Source: Ulva prolifera (lineage: Eukaryota; Chlorophyta; Ulvophyceae; Ulvales; Ulvaceae). Taken from it: 64,000 nucleotides of DNA. Below are positions 48,344 to 60,834 of this stretch, one piece after another. Below the pieces are notes generated by a model. The model was given only the letters and a program-made list of their open reading frames with translations. It was not told where the DNA came from and did not search any database. Both the position numbers and the translations under genes were made by a program. The stretch covers positions 8,005,172-8,069,171 of the forward strand of contig CM041201.1 in the NCBI GenBank assembly GCA_023078555.1. The letters run 5' to 3'. Every line of letters starts with the position of its first letter. Position 1 is the stretch's first letter.

Positions 48344-49468
48344 TTAACACAATGATGCATCATCATATGCATTAGCATAACCATCATGTGTTGTGGGTTT
48401 ACTTCTGGCAGACAGAGGGACACAAGCAGCCAATTCCTGATCAGGTGCAGAGGTCACACCATGAGTTTGCCATAGTTCAAGCTCCACAGGAGGATGCATG
48501 GTTCCCCACGGAATTCCTGAGTACTCAAATTGGCCAGGCGGTACAGTATGGTTGCGACTTGCCATGGCAATAGCCACGCGGGTGCGTGCATCTGAGCTCT
48601 GAGCTTGGAGCTGCACGACATCCAGTCCATGCCTGATCTGCTTGACCTCTTCCATCACTTCTGCAATTCCATCACTTGTGATACCTGTTCCTAGTGCTGC
48701 TAGTTCTTCAACCGCCCTTTTCGCTTCGGCCAGCTCACATTTCAAGGTAGTGACTGCATTCGAAACGGCTTGCAGCTGATCTCGATGCGTAGCAGCAGTT
48801 TCGCGATGGGCGTCGAGTAGCTTAGCATGAATCTTCACAATGCTCTGAACCTCTGCTGGAGCCGAAGCGTTGCGCAATACCTCAAGTTCTTCCTCGACAT
48901 GCTTGATTGCAGCTTCGCAACACTGTTGCCCAGCAATGATGTCTTTCACCTTCGAAGGGCTGAATGATGCCAGCTGAGCCTCCACAGAACCGAGCTTCTC
49001 CGGCAGCTTTCGAAGCTTAGCCTGTGGAAGCTTTTGGAGCTGCTTGTCCATTGCGTCCACGCGTGCTGTCAGAGCATGCAGGGCTTCCTGCGTTTCGTGT
49101 TGTTGAGCAAAGCCATTCTGCTGGTCTCGCTCGAGAGCAGCAAGCCTTGACACGATCTGTGAATGGGCTTGCTTCTCTTCGACCGGAGGAACTTCGAACG
49201 GTGCTTCTTGCGCACCTCGACGGTGTACGGGTGGATGCAACGCACGCTGATCCCGCTGAGAACACCTGAAGCTGCCTTAAGGTCATTCGTGCGTGAGACG
49301 ACGTATGTATGCCACCAGCTCGCCGGTATGATAGCTGCATGTATAGCGACCATCGCCCACCAGCGTTTCGGCAGTATGTATGTCGTACCCATCACTGTTC
49401 AGCGGTCTCTCTGGAGACGGTTCAGGCAATCGCATGTACTCGATGACCTGATCCGGATAAGGCGACAT
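48344..49468 (-). CDS. Unidentified coiled-coil protein
   Basis: Proposed exon 1 begins MSPYPDQVIEYMRLPEPSPE at the ATG at 49468 and includes AETLVGDGRYTCSYHTGEL. A donor after GEL joins in phase 0 to RDQRALHPPVHRRGAQEAPF (acceptor ttctcag near 49266). The rest is a long coiled coil: AHSQIVSRLAALERDQQNGF, LHALTARVDAMDKQLQKLP, KHVEEELEVLRNASAPAEVQ and LKCELAEAKRAVEELAAL, ending in a less ordered tail (HDGYANAYDDASLC). About 340 residues. No catalytic motif or known family seen. Context: followed on the same strand by another unidentified gene. Confidence 0.5.
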
Positions 49469-50079
49469 GGAATGCCTCAGATTCTTCGAGCGCAGTTCAA
49501 GCTGGCGGAGCCAATGTTGCGCAGTGCCGAATCTGGTGCAGGTAGCGAAACTAAGCTAGGTAGACACATTCCACATCAATCCATGGAGTATCTGAAGGCC
49601 ATGTCTGTACATTGGATGTTCCTCAGCTGATTCCAGCTGCCCATTGCGCCGACCGCGGGCTCTTCAACCCACATGAACAGGAGGTGCGAACGTGCGCAAC
49701 GGCGAAGTCCTTCCTGATGTACGTTTCCGCACTGGCGTCAAGAGTCGAAGAAACATGCACAACCGTCGCATGGTGGTGGCAGCCTATATTTCACCGAATT
49801 CTCGGCGTTTCGCCTGACAGCATGCTGTAAAGGGCCCCATGCACCTGACCGAGCCGGGAGAAGAAAGAACAGGCCTGCATCCCACTGTGGCTGTGCCACC
49901 ATTGTGCAAACGGATGACCGTGATCACCTGTGACATGATGCAGTGCATCCATTGCTGCCTTGGTCCAATGCGTGCCACAACAGGACGCATCAAACCGGTA
50001 ACGTCCTGATCGATCTGCTCATACAAAGTATCAGGAGGCATCTTACAACAGCCACCCAGCTACACAGCACGCCACTACA
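49469..50079. other. Intergenic region
   Basis: No exon recognised between the SDR39U1 stop and the coiled-coil gene start. TTACA at 50043-50047 is the likely SDR39U1 polyadenylation signal on the minus strand. Confidence 0.5.
50043..50047 (-). terminator. Candidate polyadenylation signal of SDR39U1
   Basis: Minus-strand TGTAA 33 nt past the stop at 50080. Confidence 0.5.
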
Positions 50080-52300
50080 TCATGACTTCACGAGCTCCCG
50101 CAGTGCAGGCCCAATATCCTCATACTTGAACTGGAACCCCGACTGCTGTGTCCTCACGGGTAGCACCTTCTGCCCTTGCAGCACAATCTGTGCCCCATCC
50201 GCCAGGAGGCCCTGCAGCGCGAACTCGGGCACAGGCAGCCAGCTCGGCCGGTTGAGCGTCTCCCCGAGGCGGAGGCACAGGTCGCTCATGCGCACGGGGT
50301 TGGGCGCCGTCCCGTTGTACACGCCTGCGTAGCTGCTGTCTTGTGCGGCTGCAATGAAGAGGTCCACAATGTCATCGATGTGCACCCAGCTCATCCACTG
50401 GTAGCCTGTGCCCACCGGGCCACCTGCACCCATGCACTCCATGCGTGAAGCCAGAATCGCTGCCATTCGCGGCCGCTTTGTTTCGGCTGTACCGCATGGC
50501 GACTTCTAGTGCCTGTCAGTTCATCAACGCTACCAACACGTTGCAGCCTGGGCGACATGCTCCCCTGACACGAGCCAACGGGGTCGGTTCCGCGCCACGA
50601 CAGCACAGATCTCTCAACCTGGACACAGCTCTCAACAGCTCCGTCACCTATCTCACAGACCCACATGGGCAGGAGGCACCGGCAGTGCAGCCTGCGCAGA
50701 GTCCTTGTCCGCAGGATCACGCCTACTTTGCGAGGCACATTTCGACAGGCCATCACCCGCCTCAAGACAGGCGCAGCGAAGGCACGGGATTGACAGCCAG
50801 GGCCGCACCGAGGAAGAGTGCAAAGACCGGCAGCAGCTTGGCGAGGGCTCCGCCTTGCTTTGACATGACGATCCCGGTGCGGATGATCGCCACCCGCGTG
50901 TCTGCGGCGTTGGCCTCCTTCTCCCACTCCCGGCACACCTGTGCGAGGAAGTCGGAGCCCGTGGCGGAGTCCTCGTTGTACGTCTGAGTCTCCGAGGTGC
51001 CGTAGAAGCCGACTGCGCTGCTGGACACGAGGGCAGGGCGGGATCCTGCTGGCAGGGCGTTGATCGCCTCTGCCAGCCGGCGGGTCGTTTCTGTGCGTGA
51101 GCGGAGGATCTCCCGCTTGATTCCGTCGCTCCACCTGCATGCGGGGTGGGTTCTTGGCAAGAGGTTTCCAGGTCACTGTGTGTTTGGGCGCTGTGGCAGG
51201 TTGCCACCTCCTTGGGAGTGCTGCTGAGGCTCGGACTGGATGGCATGCGCCAGTCACAGCAGGTAAGGGTAGTAGGAAATTGTTTCTGTGCAAGGATGTG
51301 AAGAATCTGTAGGGCACAGGTTGACATGTACTCATGGACACGTGCATTGGTGCTTTGCAGCAAGGCGGGCACACGGAGACGGGCACTACTCAGGCTGACC
51401 AGAGAACGGACGGGTGTTGCAGCGGTACATCTGTGTAGCTGAGAGACGCACCGTGTTGAGATGGGTTCTCCTGCCAGGTTGATGACCACATCTGATGTGG
51501 AGATGCCCTGCTCCCATTCCCGGGGCCCAAAGAACTTAACATTGGCATATGGCAGCTTGCCCCGAGCTTTGCCCACATCCCGAGTCAACACATGGACGGT
51601 GTTGCCACTCCTGGCTAGCTTCGCTGACAGTGCGCTGCCTACCATGCCGGTCGCACCTGCACACTCCAGACGCTGTTTGACCAAACATGGAGCGGCAAAC
51701 GTGCTTGATACTTGGTAGCAAATGTCGCCTATGCACCTGGTTTAGCTCACAAATGCAATTTCAGCGGCAAGCGGCCTTCGGGGCAATGATCCGCGGATGC
51801 AGTGCTGTGTGGAGATTTCGTGGCAGGGAGGCGGTGCAGGTACTGGCGCAGAACAGCCGGCGGGCAACGTTGAACAGCAGCGCCGGTGAATGCACACATA
51901 ACCTCATAACATCCAAGTATGTCATAGCGGACAGAGTGGTTAGCCTGCGTTGCAGCTTGTTGCTGGAGCTGGTGCGCTGACCCTGAGTTGCAAAGGGCGA
52001 CAGCCAACATGACCGCCTGCTCCGCGCGGGTACAAGTACGCCGCGACCAGTGGACGCACCAGTAACTGCAATTGTCTGGCTACTGCCGCTGCCCGACGTA
52101 GCAGCTGCGCATGGTGCTGGGCCGCGGGGGTTCAGCGAGGATCTGGTGCCGTGGTTGACACGAGCCATGCACGAGGGCTGCGCTTGCAGCTGCGCTTGGA
52201 CACATCGCTCTGGCAGAAGCTTAGCGGGCTGTACAGCTGATACGCCTCGCCTCGCGGCACCGCTGCCTCGTTGCTGACCTCGCTGCGTCGATGCTCTCAT
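50080..52300 (-). CDS. SDR39U1-type epimerase (GIANT CHLOROPLAST 1/SulA-like), probably plastid-targeted
   Basis: Atypical short-chain dehydrogenase of the YfcH/SDR39U1 family. The ATG at 52300 starts a basic, Arg/Ala/Ser-rich leader (MRASTQRGQQRGSGAARRGV), a likely transit peptide. Exon 1 ends SQTIAVTG and splices in phase 1 to give IAVTGATGMVGSALSAKL, the Rossmann NAD(P) motif. Exon 2 gives VHVLTRDVGKARG and DVVINLAGEPISTR; phase 2 splicing gives RWSDGIKREILRSRTETTRR. Exon 3 gives PALVSSSAVGFYGTSETQTY and REWEKEANAADTRVAIIRTG. Phase 1 splicing leads to exon 4: GGPVGTGYQWMSWVHIDDIV, NGTAPNPVRMSDLCLRLGET and a C-terminus ending ALRELVKS. All four junctions read through in frame. In Arabidopsis the plastid homologue affects chloroplast division; that role is inferred here. 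Confidence 0.9.
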
Positions 52301-54046
52301 GTTTGCTGCTGGTCTAGCTTGGACTGCCAAATTGCACACAGCGCGACGTCCACTTCAATCCCACTGCCAGCAATGCAACACTCCCTACGTATGCTCAATG
52401 GCGAGAATCGTGCAGTTGAATGCCGAGGCTTCTGGCTGGTGTCCGGCTGGACAGTGCGGTGCAGGCCGTGGTGGTCACGCAGGCTGCGCTTCGCGATACG
52501 TCGTCGGTTTCTGGCAGCGCTATCCCAGCTGTTGCATACGATACATACAGCTGCGGTAGTCACAGTGCCAGCCCGCCAGGCAGCTGAGACCGCTTGCACT
52601 TGTACATCCGCATGATGGCCACCAAAACACGTGTTAGCTTGGATGAAGCTGCGGACGCCAGTGCTTGCCCGACGAGTGTCCCGGCACTGTGGACAGCGCC
52701 TCGCGCACGTGCGAGATATCCATGGCACGTACACAGGCATGCACAGAGATCCATCGAAATCTATCTGTGCGCCCGCGGTGCTGACAACACCAGTCCACGC
52801 AAAAACCTATGTGTATCATACATACGCAGGGTTGGCGTCTGTGCCAATCTACGGACCGCGTGGTGGATGTGTGCTTTGGCAGCCACGCAGTTACGTACGC
52901 ATTCCTTGCGTATTGAGGCTGGCGTCGCTGGAGTTACCGGGGCCACAGTAAATTGAATTCCATGCAATATTGCCAGAACTTGCGCAAGCTAAGCCGACCT
53001 TGACCACATTCACCTCCTCGGCTCAAGTAGACTGACAATCAGCGCGCCGATCCTTTCCACGACCTGCCGGTTTTTCGAGACGAGTACCGATTGCGAGAGC
53101 TGCAGGAGCAGGACTGCTCGAGAGAACTCATCCACGTGAAGCTGGCGACGTGACCCATTCAACTGCAGTTTATATCGAGGTGTGTCCTTTCAATGCGACA
53201 GACAAGGCTCGGTCCTGGTCTGTGGGCTGGTTGGCCTCAAGCATCGTGCCTGACAGGACTGTATCTGCGTGCCCGGAAGTATGGCCGCGAAAGATAATTA
53301 TGAAAGATAGTGACATAAATAACACCATATATCGAATATGGGACTCTTGCAGCACGTGTTGTCTGCCCAGTTGGCATGTTCGGTCCACTCCACCAAGGCG
53401 GTACTGCGGCTTCTGCGGCCGGCCATCCTTGTCTACGAAACGCCAGGCAAACGTGTATTCGTTGTAGCCTGACTATGGGTAGGATCCGCAGCTGTGAGGT
53501 CGAGTCCGTCCATGATGTTTGCGTTCATTGCAGGCTAATAGCAGAAGCGGCGCACGTCAAGCAGCAAGACATGAAAACCACAAACGGCATGAGTGCGCTC
53601 CTGTGACACTTCAGCCGCTTTTATTGCCATAGGTGGTTCTCTCTGCTTGCGAATGGGGCGAACAGAATGCCTTCGACCAATATTGAAGCGACGAATGCCT
53701 GACAACGTGGCGAGGGATGCTCTCTGACTACTGCCGTGGCGCCGAGCAACAGCCGGCGTCGTCTCGTTCACATTATTGCTGATGGTTTTTTATGTATGCT
53801 TTTGTCAATCGAGACGTTGCCGCTGCGTCCGCTGCGGACCGATCGCATCCTGATCTCTTGAACAACTTCAGCGCTGGGTCCTGCACTTGCCGCTGAGCGC
53901 TACCCCACGTCTGCTGTCATCGAACGTCCCAGACTCGCAGAGTGACGAGGCCTAATTTGTGCCCTCGCAGCGGCTGCCTTCTGTCGCGCGACACGCGCTT
54001 GACCACACGACATGCTTGTGCAGCAGGCAATGCGAGCTTTTCGCAC
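52301..54046. other. Divergent intergenic region, 1.7 kb
   Basis: Lies between the SDR39U1 start (-) and the P5CS start (+). No exon, RNA gene or repeat family recognised. The right part becomes AT-richer around 53.28-53.35 kb. Confidence 0.45.
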
Positions 54047-57000
54047 ATGCACCACCGCCAGTATGGGTCAATCCAGGAGCAAGAGCGCATCGCGCAGATG
54101 GATCCGATGCGCCTTCCCTGCTACAAGGCCAACCGCGTGATAGTCAAGGTAAGTCCCACCCTCCCCATGCCTTCCTCGACCAGTCCGTTCCGTTCCCGCC
54201 CCATCAACAGTGACTTGCAGGTCGGAACGTCCGTCGTGACCCGCTCTAAGGACCAGCGTCTCGCCCTCGGCCGCCTCGGCGCCCTGGTCGAGTCACTCGA
54301 GTACCTCGTCCGAGATGGCAAGCAGGTCATCCTCGTCACCTCGGGCGCCACAGCTGTTGGCCGCCAGAAGCTGCGCTTCCAGCAGGTCCTCAACTCCTCA
54401 CCACTCGAGATGCAGATGTCCGGGCTCTCGTCACTGCAGGCCCGTGCGGCTGCAGCTGCGGGCCAGTCTGGCCTGATGGCCCTGTATGACTCGATGTTTC
54501 AGATGATGGACATGCAGTGCTCACAATTCCTCGTCACGAGCCGGGACTTCAAGAACGAGGACTTCCTGAAAAACCTCAACCTCACCGTTGACCAGCTGCT
54601 CGAGATGAACGTGGTGCCAGTCATCAACGAGAATGATTGCATCTCCTCCGTACGGCCCTTCGATATCCCCTCGTTGTACACCTCCGCAGGTGCAAGCAGC
54701 CTTCACTGCCACCTATGTCTATCGCGCTCACCTCCTGCCTTTGTCGTGCCAACGAGACCCCGGCATTTGATCGTCGGGCCGTAATGCGCATTAACATGTT
54801 AGCATGCCCCCTCCCCCGCGGCGCGGGCCGCGCCGAAGTGGAATGTCAATGCACCCGGGTATAGCTCGGTCGAGGCTACTGCCACCTCATGCATGCTCAC
54901 ACTCACAGCCGGCCCGACAGCAGCGTGCACCCACAGGGAGCCTCCCTCGGGCGCACCACACTGTGCTCCCCTTCAAGCCCCGTTCAGGCTCCGCGCGAGC
55001 GCACCGAAAGAGACACGCAACCCGCATCACCGTGCGCCGGACTGCCGTGAACCTCCCGCACAATGCAGGCCGACGACTCGGAGCTCGTGTTCACGGACAA
55101 CGACGGCCTTGCCGCGAAGCTCGCGCTGCAGCTGCGCGCCGACCTCGTCGTGCTCATGACCGACGTCGACGGCGTCTTCACGGGGCCCCCGAAAGCCCCC
55201 GACTCAAAGCTCATCGATGTCTGGTGTCCCAAGGTGCACGACGAGATCATCAAGATTGGGGAGAAGTCGGCGCACGGCCGCGGCGGCATGGCCGCGAAGA
55301 TCGAGGCCGCGTGGTATGGCGCGCAGGACGGCGCGACGGTCGTGATCATGAACGGGAAGTACCCGGAGAACCTCGTGCGGCTCGTGGACGGCGAAAAGGT
55401 CCGCTCCCCACGCTGAGCTGTTTCGGACGCCTGAGCTTGTAATCTCGCGTGAGCAGGGGTTGCGCTACGGTGCGTTGCAGCGGGACCCAGACTCTCCGGA
55501 CTCGTGCGTGGGTACGTGTGGGCTGCCGCAGCGTGGCTCGCCTGTGTTCGCCTGGCGTCTGTTCTGTCGCTTCACCTTTTGTGCGTGGAGAGGCGCTTGA
55601 TCCGGTTCCACACGCCGTTGTCGTGAGTGCAGCGACGGCACCCTGAGCACATGCATTTGGGCGGGGTGTGTCCCCATGCGTGCGGGCAGGTGTGCACCCA
55701 CCGCGGCAGAGATGTTCACGCATGCATGCGGGTACGGCTGCTGTGAGTGTCCGACAGGGGGGTCGCCGAGTGCAGGTCGGCACGGTCTTTAACCACAGCT
55801 TTGCCGAGGCGTTGGAGATCAAGCACGACCAGGCGACCAGCGTCGAGGCGGCCGCGAACGGCACGCCGCTGGTCAACACGACGTCCGGGCCGGAGGAGAT
55901 GGCGCGCGCGGCGCGCGAGCAGTCGCGCGTGCTGGCTGCGCTGCCCACAGAGGACCGCTCCGCAATCCTGCTGCGCATCGCGGACGCGCTGGAGGAGCGC
56001 GCGGATGAGGTGATGGCCGCGAACCAGCGGGATATCTCGGCGGCAGCCGGGAAGATCGACAACAACCTGCTGCAGCGGCTGGCGCTCAAGCCGCAGAAGG
56101 TTGGGCAGCTCGCGGAGGGGATCCGGCACCTCGCGAAGATGGACGAGCCGATCGGAAACCTGATCTCGAAAACTGAGATCGCGGAGGTCCGCCTTTCCGC
56201 GCATGCTTTTGTGACCGCCACTGTTTTTTATGCACAACCGAGTCGGTTCCACATACCGCCCCCTTTCCCTTCGCGTTGATCGTGATTGAGTGTTTCATCT
56301 GTCTGTGCGGGTCATGGGCTGACAGCGTGCGTGTGGCTGCTTCCACGCATCGCGTGCACAAGCCCCCCCGACTTCCACAGCACGCGCAGCACGTCACACA
56401 GCGAGCGTGCAGGACCTCGTCCTCTCCAAGGTGTCGTCCCCGATCGGCGTCGTGCTGATCATCTTCGAGGCGCGGCCCGACGCGCTGCCGCAGATCGCGT
56501 CGCTCGCGATCCGCTCCGGTAACGGCCTGCTGCTCAAGGGTGGCAAGGAGGCAACGCACAGCAACACGTGCCTCCACAGCATCATCACCTCCTGCCTGCC
56601 CCCCGCCTGCTCCCCGGAACTCATCGGCCTCGTCACCAGCCGCTCCGAAATCGACGAGCTGCTCGGCCTCAAGGAGTACATCGACCTGGTCGTGCCGCGG
56701 GGCTCGAACCAGCTCGTGTCGTACATCCAGAACAACACGAGCATCCCAGTGCTGGGCCACGCGGACGGCATCTGCCACATCTACGTCGATGAGAAGGTCA
56801 ACCTCGAGCAGGTGCGGTTGGACCCCGTGTCCCCGTCGTCGGCAACTGCGCAGCGGCCGGCATGTGCACTCCGCCTCGCCGTTTGGGTGCTGTGTGGCAG
56901 CTTCCAATACCCTTGGGGGTCGGCCAACTGCGTGCGGGCGTGCGCGTGTGTACGTGGTTGGGCCGTGTGTGCATGATGATGGTGCGTGCGTCAGTTTTGA

Positions 57001-58041
57001 GCGCTCAGGCCGGCGAGTGGCGTGCAGGCGTGCGCGATCTGCGTCGACGCCAAGACGGACTACCCCGCGGCGTGCAACGCGGTGGAGAAGATCCTCGTCC
57101 ACCGCGCGCACGAGCGCTCCGGCGGCATCTTCCAGCTGCAGAGCGCGCTGCGCGAGGCCGGCGTCACGGTGTACGGCACCGACGCGACGACGCTGCTGCT
57201 CGGCTGCCCGGAGGCGCCGAGCCCGCGCCACGAGTACGGCACGCCGGAGGTCACTGTGGACCTCGTGGACGGCATGGACGAGGCGATCGAAAAGATCCAC
57301 ACCCTCGGCTCCGGCCACACCGAGGTGCGCCCCGCGCTGTACGTGCTGTGGCTTGAGGGGGCCTCGTTCAGAGAGCTCATGGTGTCTTCCCAGCGGGCGG
57401 CAACGTGTGCTGTGTGCTGTGCGTGCTGTGAAGCGCAGCTCTATGGAGTGCCCGGGGCGTGTTGGGTGAGTGTTCTGTGGGCGTCGTGGTGAGGGTGGAG
57501 GGGTGGGTCGTGAGTGTCAGGGGCTGTGTGCAGGCGATCTGCACGACAGATGACGCGGTCGCGGAGGACTTTTTGCGCCGCGTGGACTCGGCGTGCGTGC
57601 TCAAGAACTGCAGCACGCGCTTCTCGGACGGCTTCAGGTGTGGCCCCCGACCACCCCCCGCGCTTCCTGGAAGCCGGCCTGTGCTGTTCGCACTGGGCGG
57701 TGACAGCTGAGTATCATGCGCCGGCACACCACACAGTCACACCCGACCGGCGCCACACATTGCTGTGGCGGCTGACTGTACGTGAGCATGCGCTGGAGTC
57801 AGCATGCCAGCGGGTCGACGGCGGTGCATGGCGTGAGCAGACGAGTGCGTGAGGCGTGGGTGTTGTGTGCAGGTTTGGCCTGGGGGCGGAAGTCGGCATC
57901 TCGACGAGCCGCATCCATGCGCGCGGCCCCGTCGGCGTCGAGGGCCTGCTCACGACGAGGTACCTGCTCCGGGGCACCGGCCAAGTCGTGGCCAAGGACA
58001 CCGGCGTAGAGTACACGCACAAACAGCTGCCCCTGCAGTAG
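54047..58041 (+). CDS. P5CS: Delta-1-pyrroline-5-carboxylate synthase (bifunctional, proline synthesis)
   Basis: One protein with gamma-glutamyl kinase followed by gamma-glutamyl phosphate reductase. It makes glutamate-5-semialdehyde from glutamate with ATP and NADPH, the first committed steps of proline synthesis. Kinase part: [51 protein letters not shown] (to about 54690), then [28 protein letters not shown] and [15 protein letters not shown] (55063-55400). Reductase part: [82 protein letters not shown] (catalytic Cys), [39 protein letters not shown] and [20 protein letters not shown]. The reductase is split over at least five exons. The ATG at 54047 gives a short leader before [14 protein letters not shown]; a nearer ATG at about 54104 is possible. 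A segment between about 54690 and 55060 is not fully read. Confidence 0.93.
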
Positions 58042-58176
58042 CTGCCCTGCAGCAACGGCAGCAGATGTGGCTGTATGGGGCCATCCGCGGGGCGGCCCCT
58101 CAACGATCTAGCGATATCGCCGCTTGGTGTGAGCATTTGAGTCGAGTCGCTCTGGTCTGTGTGGCCTTTCGATTTC

Positions 58177-58181
58177 TGTAA
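58177..58181 (+). terminator. Candidate polyadenylation signal of P5CS
   Basis: TGTAA 136 nt after the P5CS stop, in the 287-bp convergent spacer before TBL1-like. Confidence 0.55.
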
Positions 58182-58328
58182 CATAGGCATCAGCGGGCCC
58201 TGTGGCACTGACCACGTGATGACTGGTTTCTGTGTTCCCGGGTATTGTGTTACTAGTCTACTTTCTCCCCACCCCTCATTGCTACATCGCGTGGCTTGCA
58301 ATGTGGACACCGTGTGCGGCTGCTGACT

Positions 58329-60834
58329 TCATCCTGGCCACTGTATCAAGTCAATCGTGCCATCTGCCATCGATGCAGCAAGCACCGAGCCGTCACAACT
58401 CCACGACGCCACCGTGACGTCCGCCTTCACATCAGCCACCAACGCCACTTCCCCACTCCGGGCGTCCCAGACACACACCTTCGGCACAAACGTTGCGCAC
58501 GTGATGTACCTCGCGTCCGGGGACCACTGCACGTTGTACATATAAACCACCTTGGCCGCCTCTGGCCACGTCAGCTTCCGCATGACCTGCCGCGACAGGC
58601 AGTCCCACACCTTGATGCACGCCTCGGCGGCCGGGGGCTTCGCCCGGTTCGCTGCGTGCGTGCGTTCAGCACTCGAGGAGGTCGCCAGGAGCACCACGTC
58701 GGGGTCCCCGGGCTTATGTATCGCCGGGCTGAAGCGGCAGCTGTGGACGGGGAGCTCGTGGCTCGCGGCCCCGCCCTCGGCCGCGTCGACGAGCAGCACG
58801 CCCTCCTCCTCCACCCCCTCCATGTCCCCGGACCCCTCCTCTGCCGCCTGCACGCAGCCACCTGCCATGGTCACCACCCGCGCTGTAGCATCCGCCCGCT
58901 ACAAGCCGTGGCACACCGACCAGCTACACCACCCTTGGCCAGAGCACTCACACCATGATGCTGAGGCTGGTGCTCAACCGGACGCGGCATGGTTCTGTGT
59001 TTGATGTGTTTGCTATCCTATCATCTGGGAGGTATGTGGACGGTGATGTAAGTGCAGTCAGATGGCGCACAGGTGCCACTGAGAATCAACAGCCAATATG
59101 CACAGCGGCCATGCTCGCCTGGCGTGTCTGCAGGCGGTATACAGCAGCTGCTGGTCGATTCTGAACCGATGTCCCAAAGCGACCCCAGAATGCCGCTGCA
59201 GCGCCCGCGCCCGGTCACGGGCCCGTGCCATGGTCAGCCATCGCTGCAGCGCGGTGTCCGCGGCCGCAGCTGTGCCGAGGGCGGTGGACATGCCTTTCAA
59301 GCTAAGGAAGCCAGGATTGTGTGAGTTCATCAGCGACTGTGCCGGCGCAATCGCATGTAGCCACCAACGCTGTGTTGCCGCTTCAAAACACTGACCCTGC
59401 CGCAACATGCATCCACAGGGCACCTCCCCGCGCACACCTACGCATGATGAATTGCAGGTGCTAGCTATTGCGCCAGCACCTGCAGTTTAGTGGACTAGCT
59501 GCTGAGTTACAGCAGCTAGCTGTTGAGTAACTCGTGCAATACACTGCCGGTACATGGGCCGGAGTGATAAGGCGACTATGAAAGTATTCGTGGCACCGTC
59601 TGGCTCAGGCGCGGGCACCTGCGGTGCATGCAGGTAGCGGTCGGAGGAGCCAGACTGCCGGGAGCGCCGCTGCTACGGGGACACACCGTCCTGAAGACGC
59701 GCACGGTGCCGTTGTCGGCGCACGCCGCCCACCAGTCGCCACCAGGCGAGCAGTCCACGTCGTTGACATGGCCAGCGTGCATGTTGATGTTCCGCTCCCA
59801 TTGCACCGTCGTGTCCTGGCCCGGGGAGGCGGCGCGTGTGGCCACCGGGTGGACTCGGCTGATGTGGAGCAGGGAGTCCTGACCACAGCTTGCGAACCGC
59901 TCCCCTGGGCCCCAGCACAGCGAGAAGACGGCTCCGCTGTGGCGGTGCAGGGACGCGACCTGCTCGCCGGAGGCAGCGTCCCACACGATGACGGCACCGC
60001 CTGTGCCGCCGTGAGCTGCGACGTAGGCGCCGGATCGACTGAATCGCACGCCCTGCAGAGGCGGCAGGTCGCCCTTGCACACGAGCATGCTACCTGTACG
60101 TTCGTGGGTCGATGGTGTCAGCGGGGCAGGAATTTGCAGCCACAGGATCGATGGCAGCAACGAGCAGCTTGCTGTGCGTAGCAGTGCATACCACTTCGGC
60201 TCCAGAGCCGCATGTGACCGTCGAAGGTAGCTGTGGCTAGCTTCTGGCCATCTGGAGACCAGCTGACCGCTGCAACCTCAGACATGCCCACGTTGCCTGG
60301 GATCGCATGTTGCAGGAGGTCGCACGTCTGCTGGTCGAAGATGTTGGTTCCGGTGTGATAGATTCGAGTGCTTGCGTCTGCTGAGCCTGTTGCAAGTGCG
60401 ACTTCTGTGGGATGCCAGGCCTGTGTGCTGATGTGCCCAGTGTGATCCGTGAGTCGCCTCCTGGGCGCCTGGATTGGGCTGGGGACGGCTGACTTCAACG
60501 GATCCAGGGGATGTTTGGCACGTATGAGCTCTGATGATGTGATTTCTCGTACAGGGCTGCCTTTCGCTGCGAGTCGGGTCTCGAGCTCTTTGTACAGGAC
60601 TCCTTTCTGCAGGAGATCCACCAGCGCACTCGGGCAGAACTCCCCAGGAGACGTTGACACATCTTTAGCCTTGCTTTCAGTCCCAAAGATGAACGCTGAA
60701 TGCGCATAGCCTGCAAGGACTTGAGAGTGCAGATGCGGGAGAACAGAAGCAGACCAGATCTTCGGAGTGCACGCACCGGACTCTAGCAAATACAAGTATA
60801 TCATGTAGTTGACGTCTACTGAGGTGAGTGCCAT
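58329..60834 (-). CDS. LisH/WD40 corepressor subunit, TBL1/HOS15-like
   Basis: The ATG at 60834 begins with a LisH dimerisation motif: VNYMIYLYLLESG, then HSAFIFGTESKAK. A linker follows (CPSALVDLLQKGVLYKELET). The WD40 propeller starts with SPIQAPRRRLTDHTGHISTQ, VALATGSADASTRIYH and VAAVSWSPDGQKLATATFDG. The next exon (about 60090-59690) gives GVRFSRSGAYVAAHGG, VIVWDAASGEQVASLHRHSG and DWWAACADNGTVRVFR. The last exon (about 58875-58329) gives ACIKVWDCLSRQVMRKLTWP, VQWSPDARYITCATFVPKVC, DARSGEVALVADVKADVTVA and ends MADGTIDLIQWPG. TBL1/HOS15 proteins are histone-deacetylase corepressor subunits and substrate adaptors acting in the nucleus. Exons between about 58.88 and 59.65 kb are not all resolved; the middle blades seem divergent or partly missing in this reading. 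Confidence 0.75.
59453..59533. repeat. Cluster of perfect inverted repeats with competing pairings
   Basis: Stem 1: TGCAGGTGCT/AGCACCTGCA (59453-59484), 10 bp, 12-nt loop. Stem 2: CTAGCTGCTG/CAGCAGCTAG (59495-59519), 10 bp, 5-nt loop. The right arm of stem 2 overlaps an alternative outer pairing GAGTTAC/GTAACTC (59504-59510 with 59527-59533). It lies in a proposed intron of the TBL1-like gene. Confidence 0.85.
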
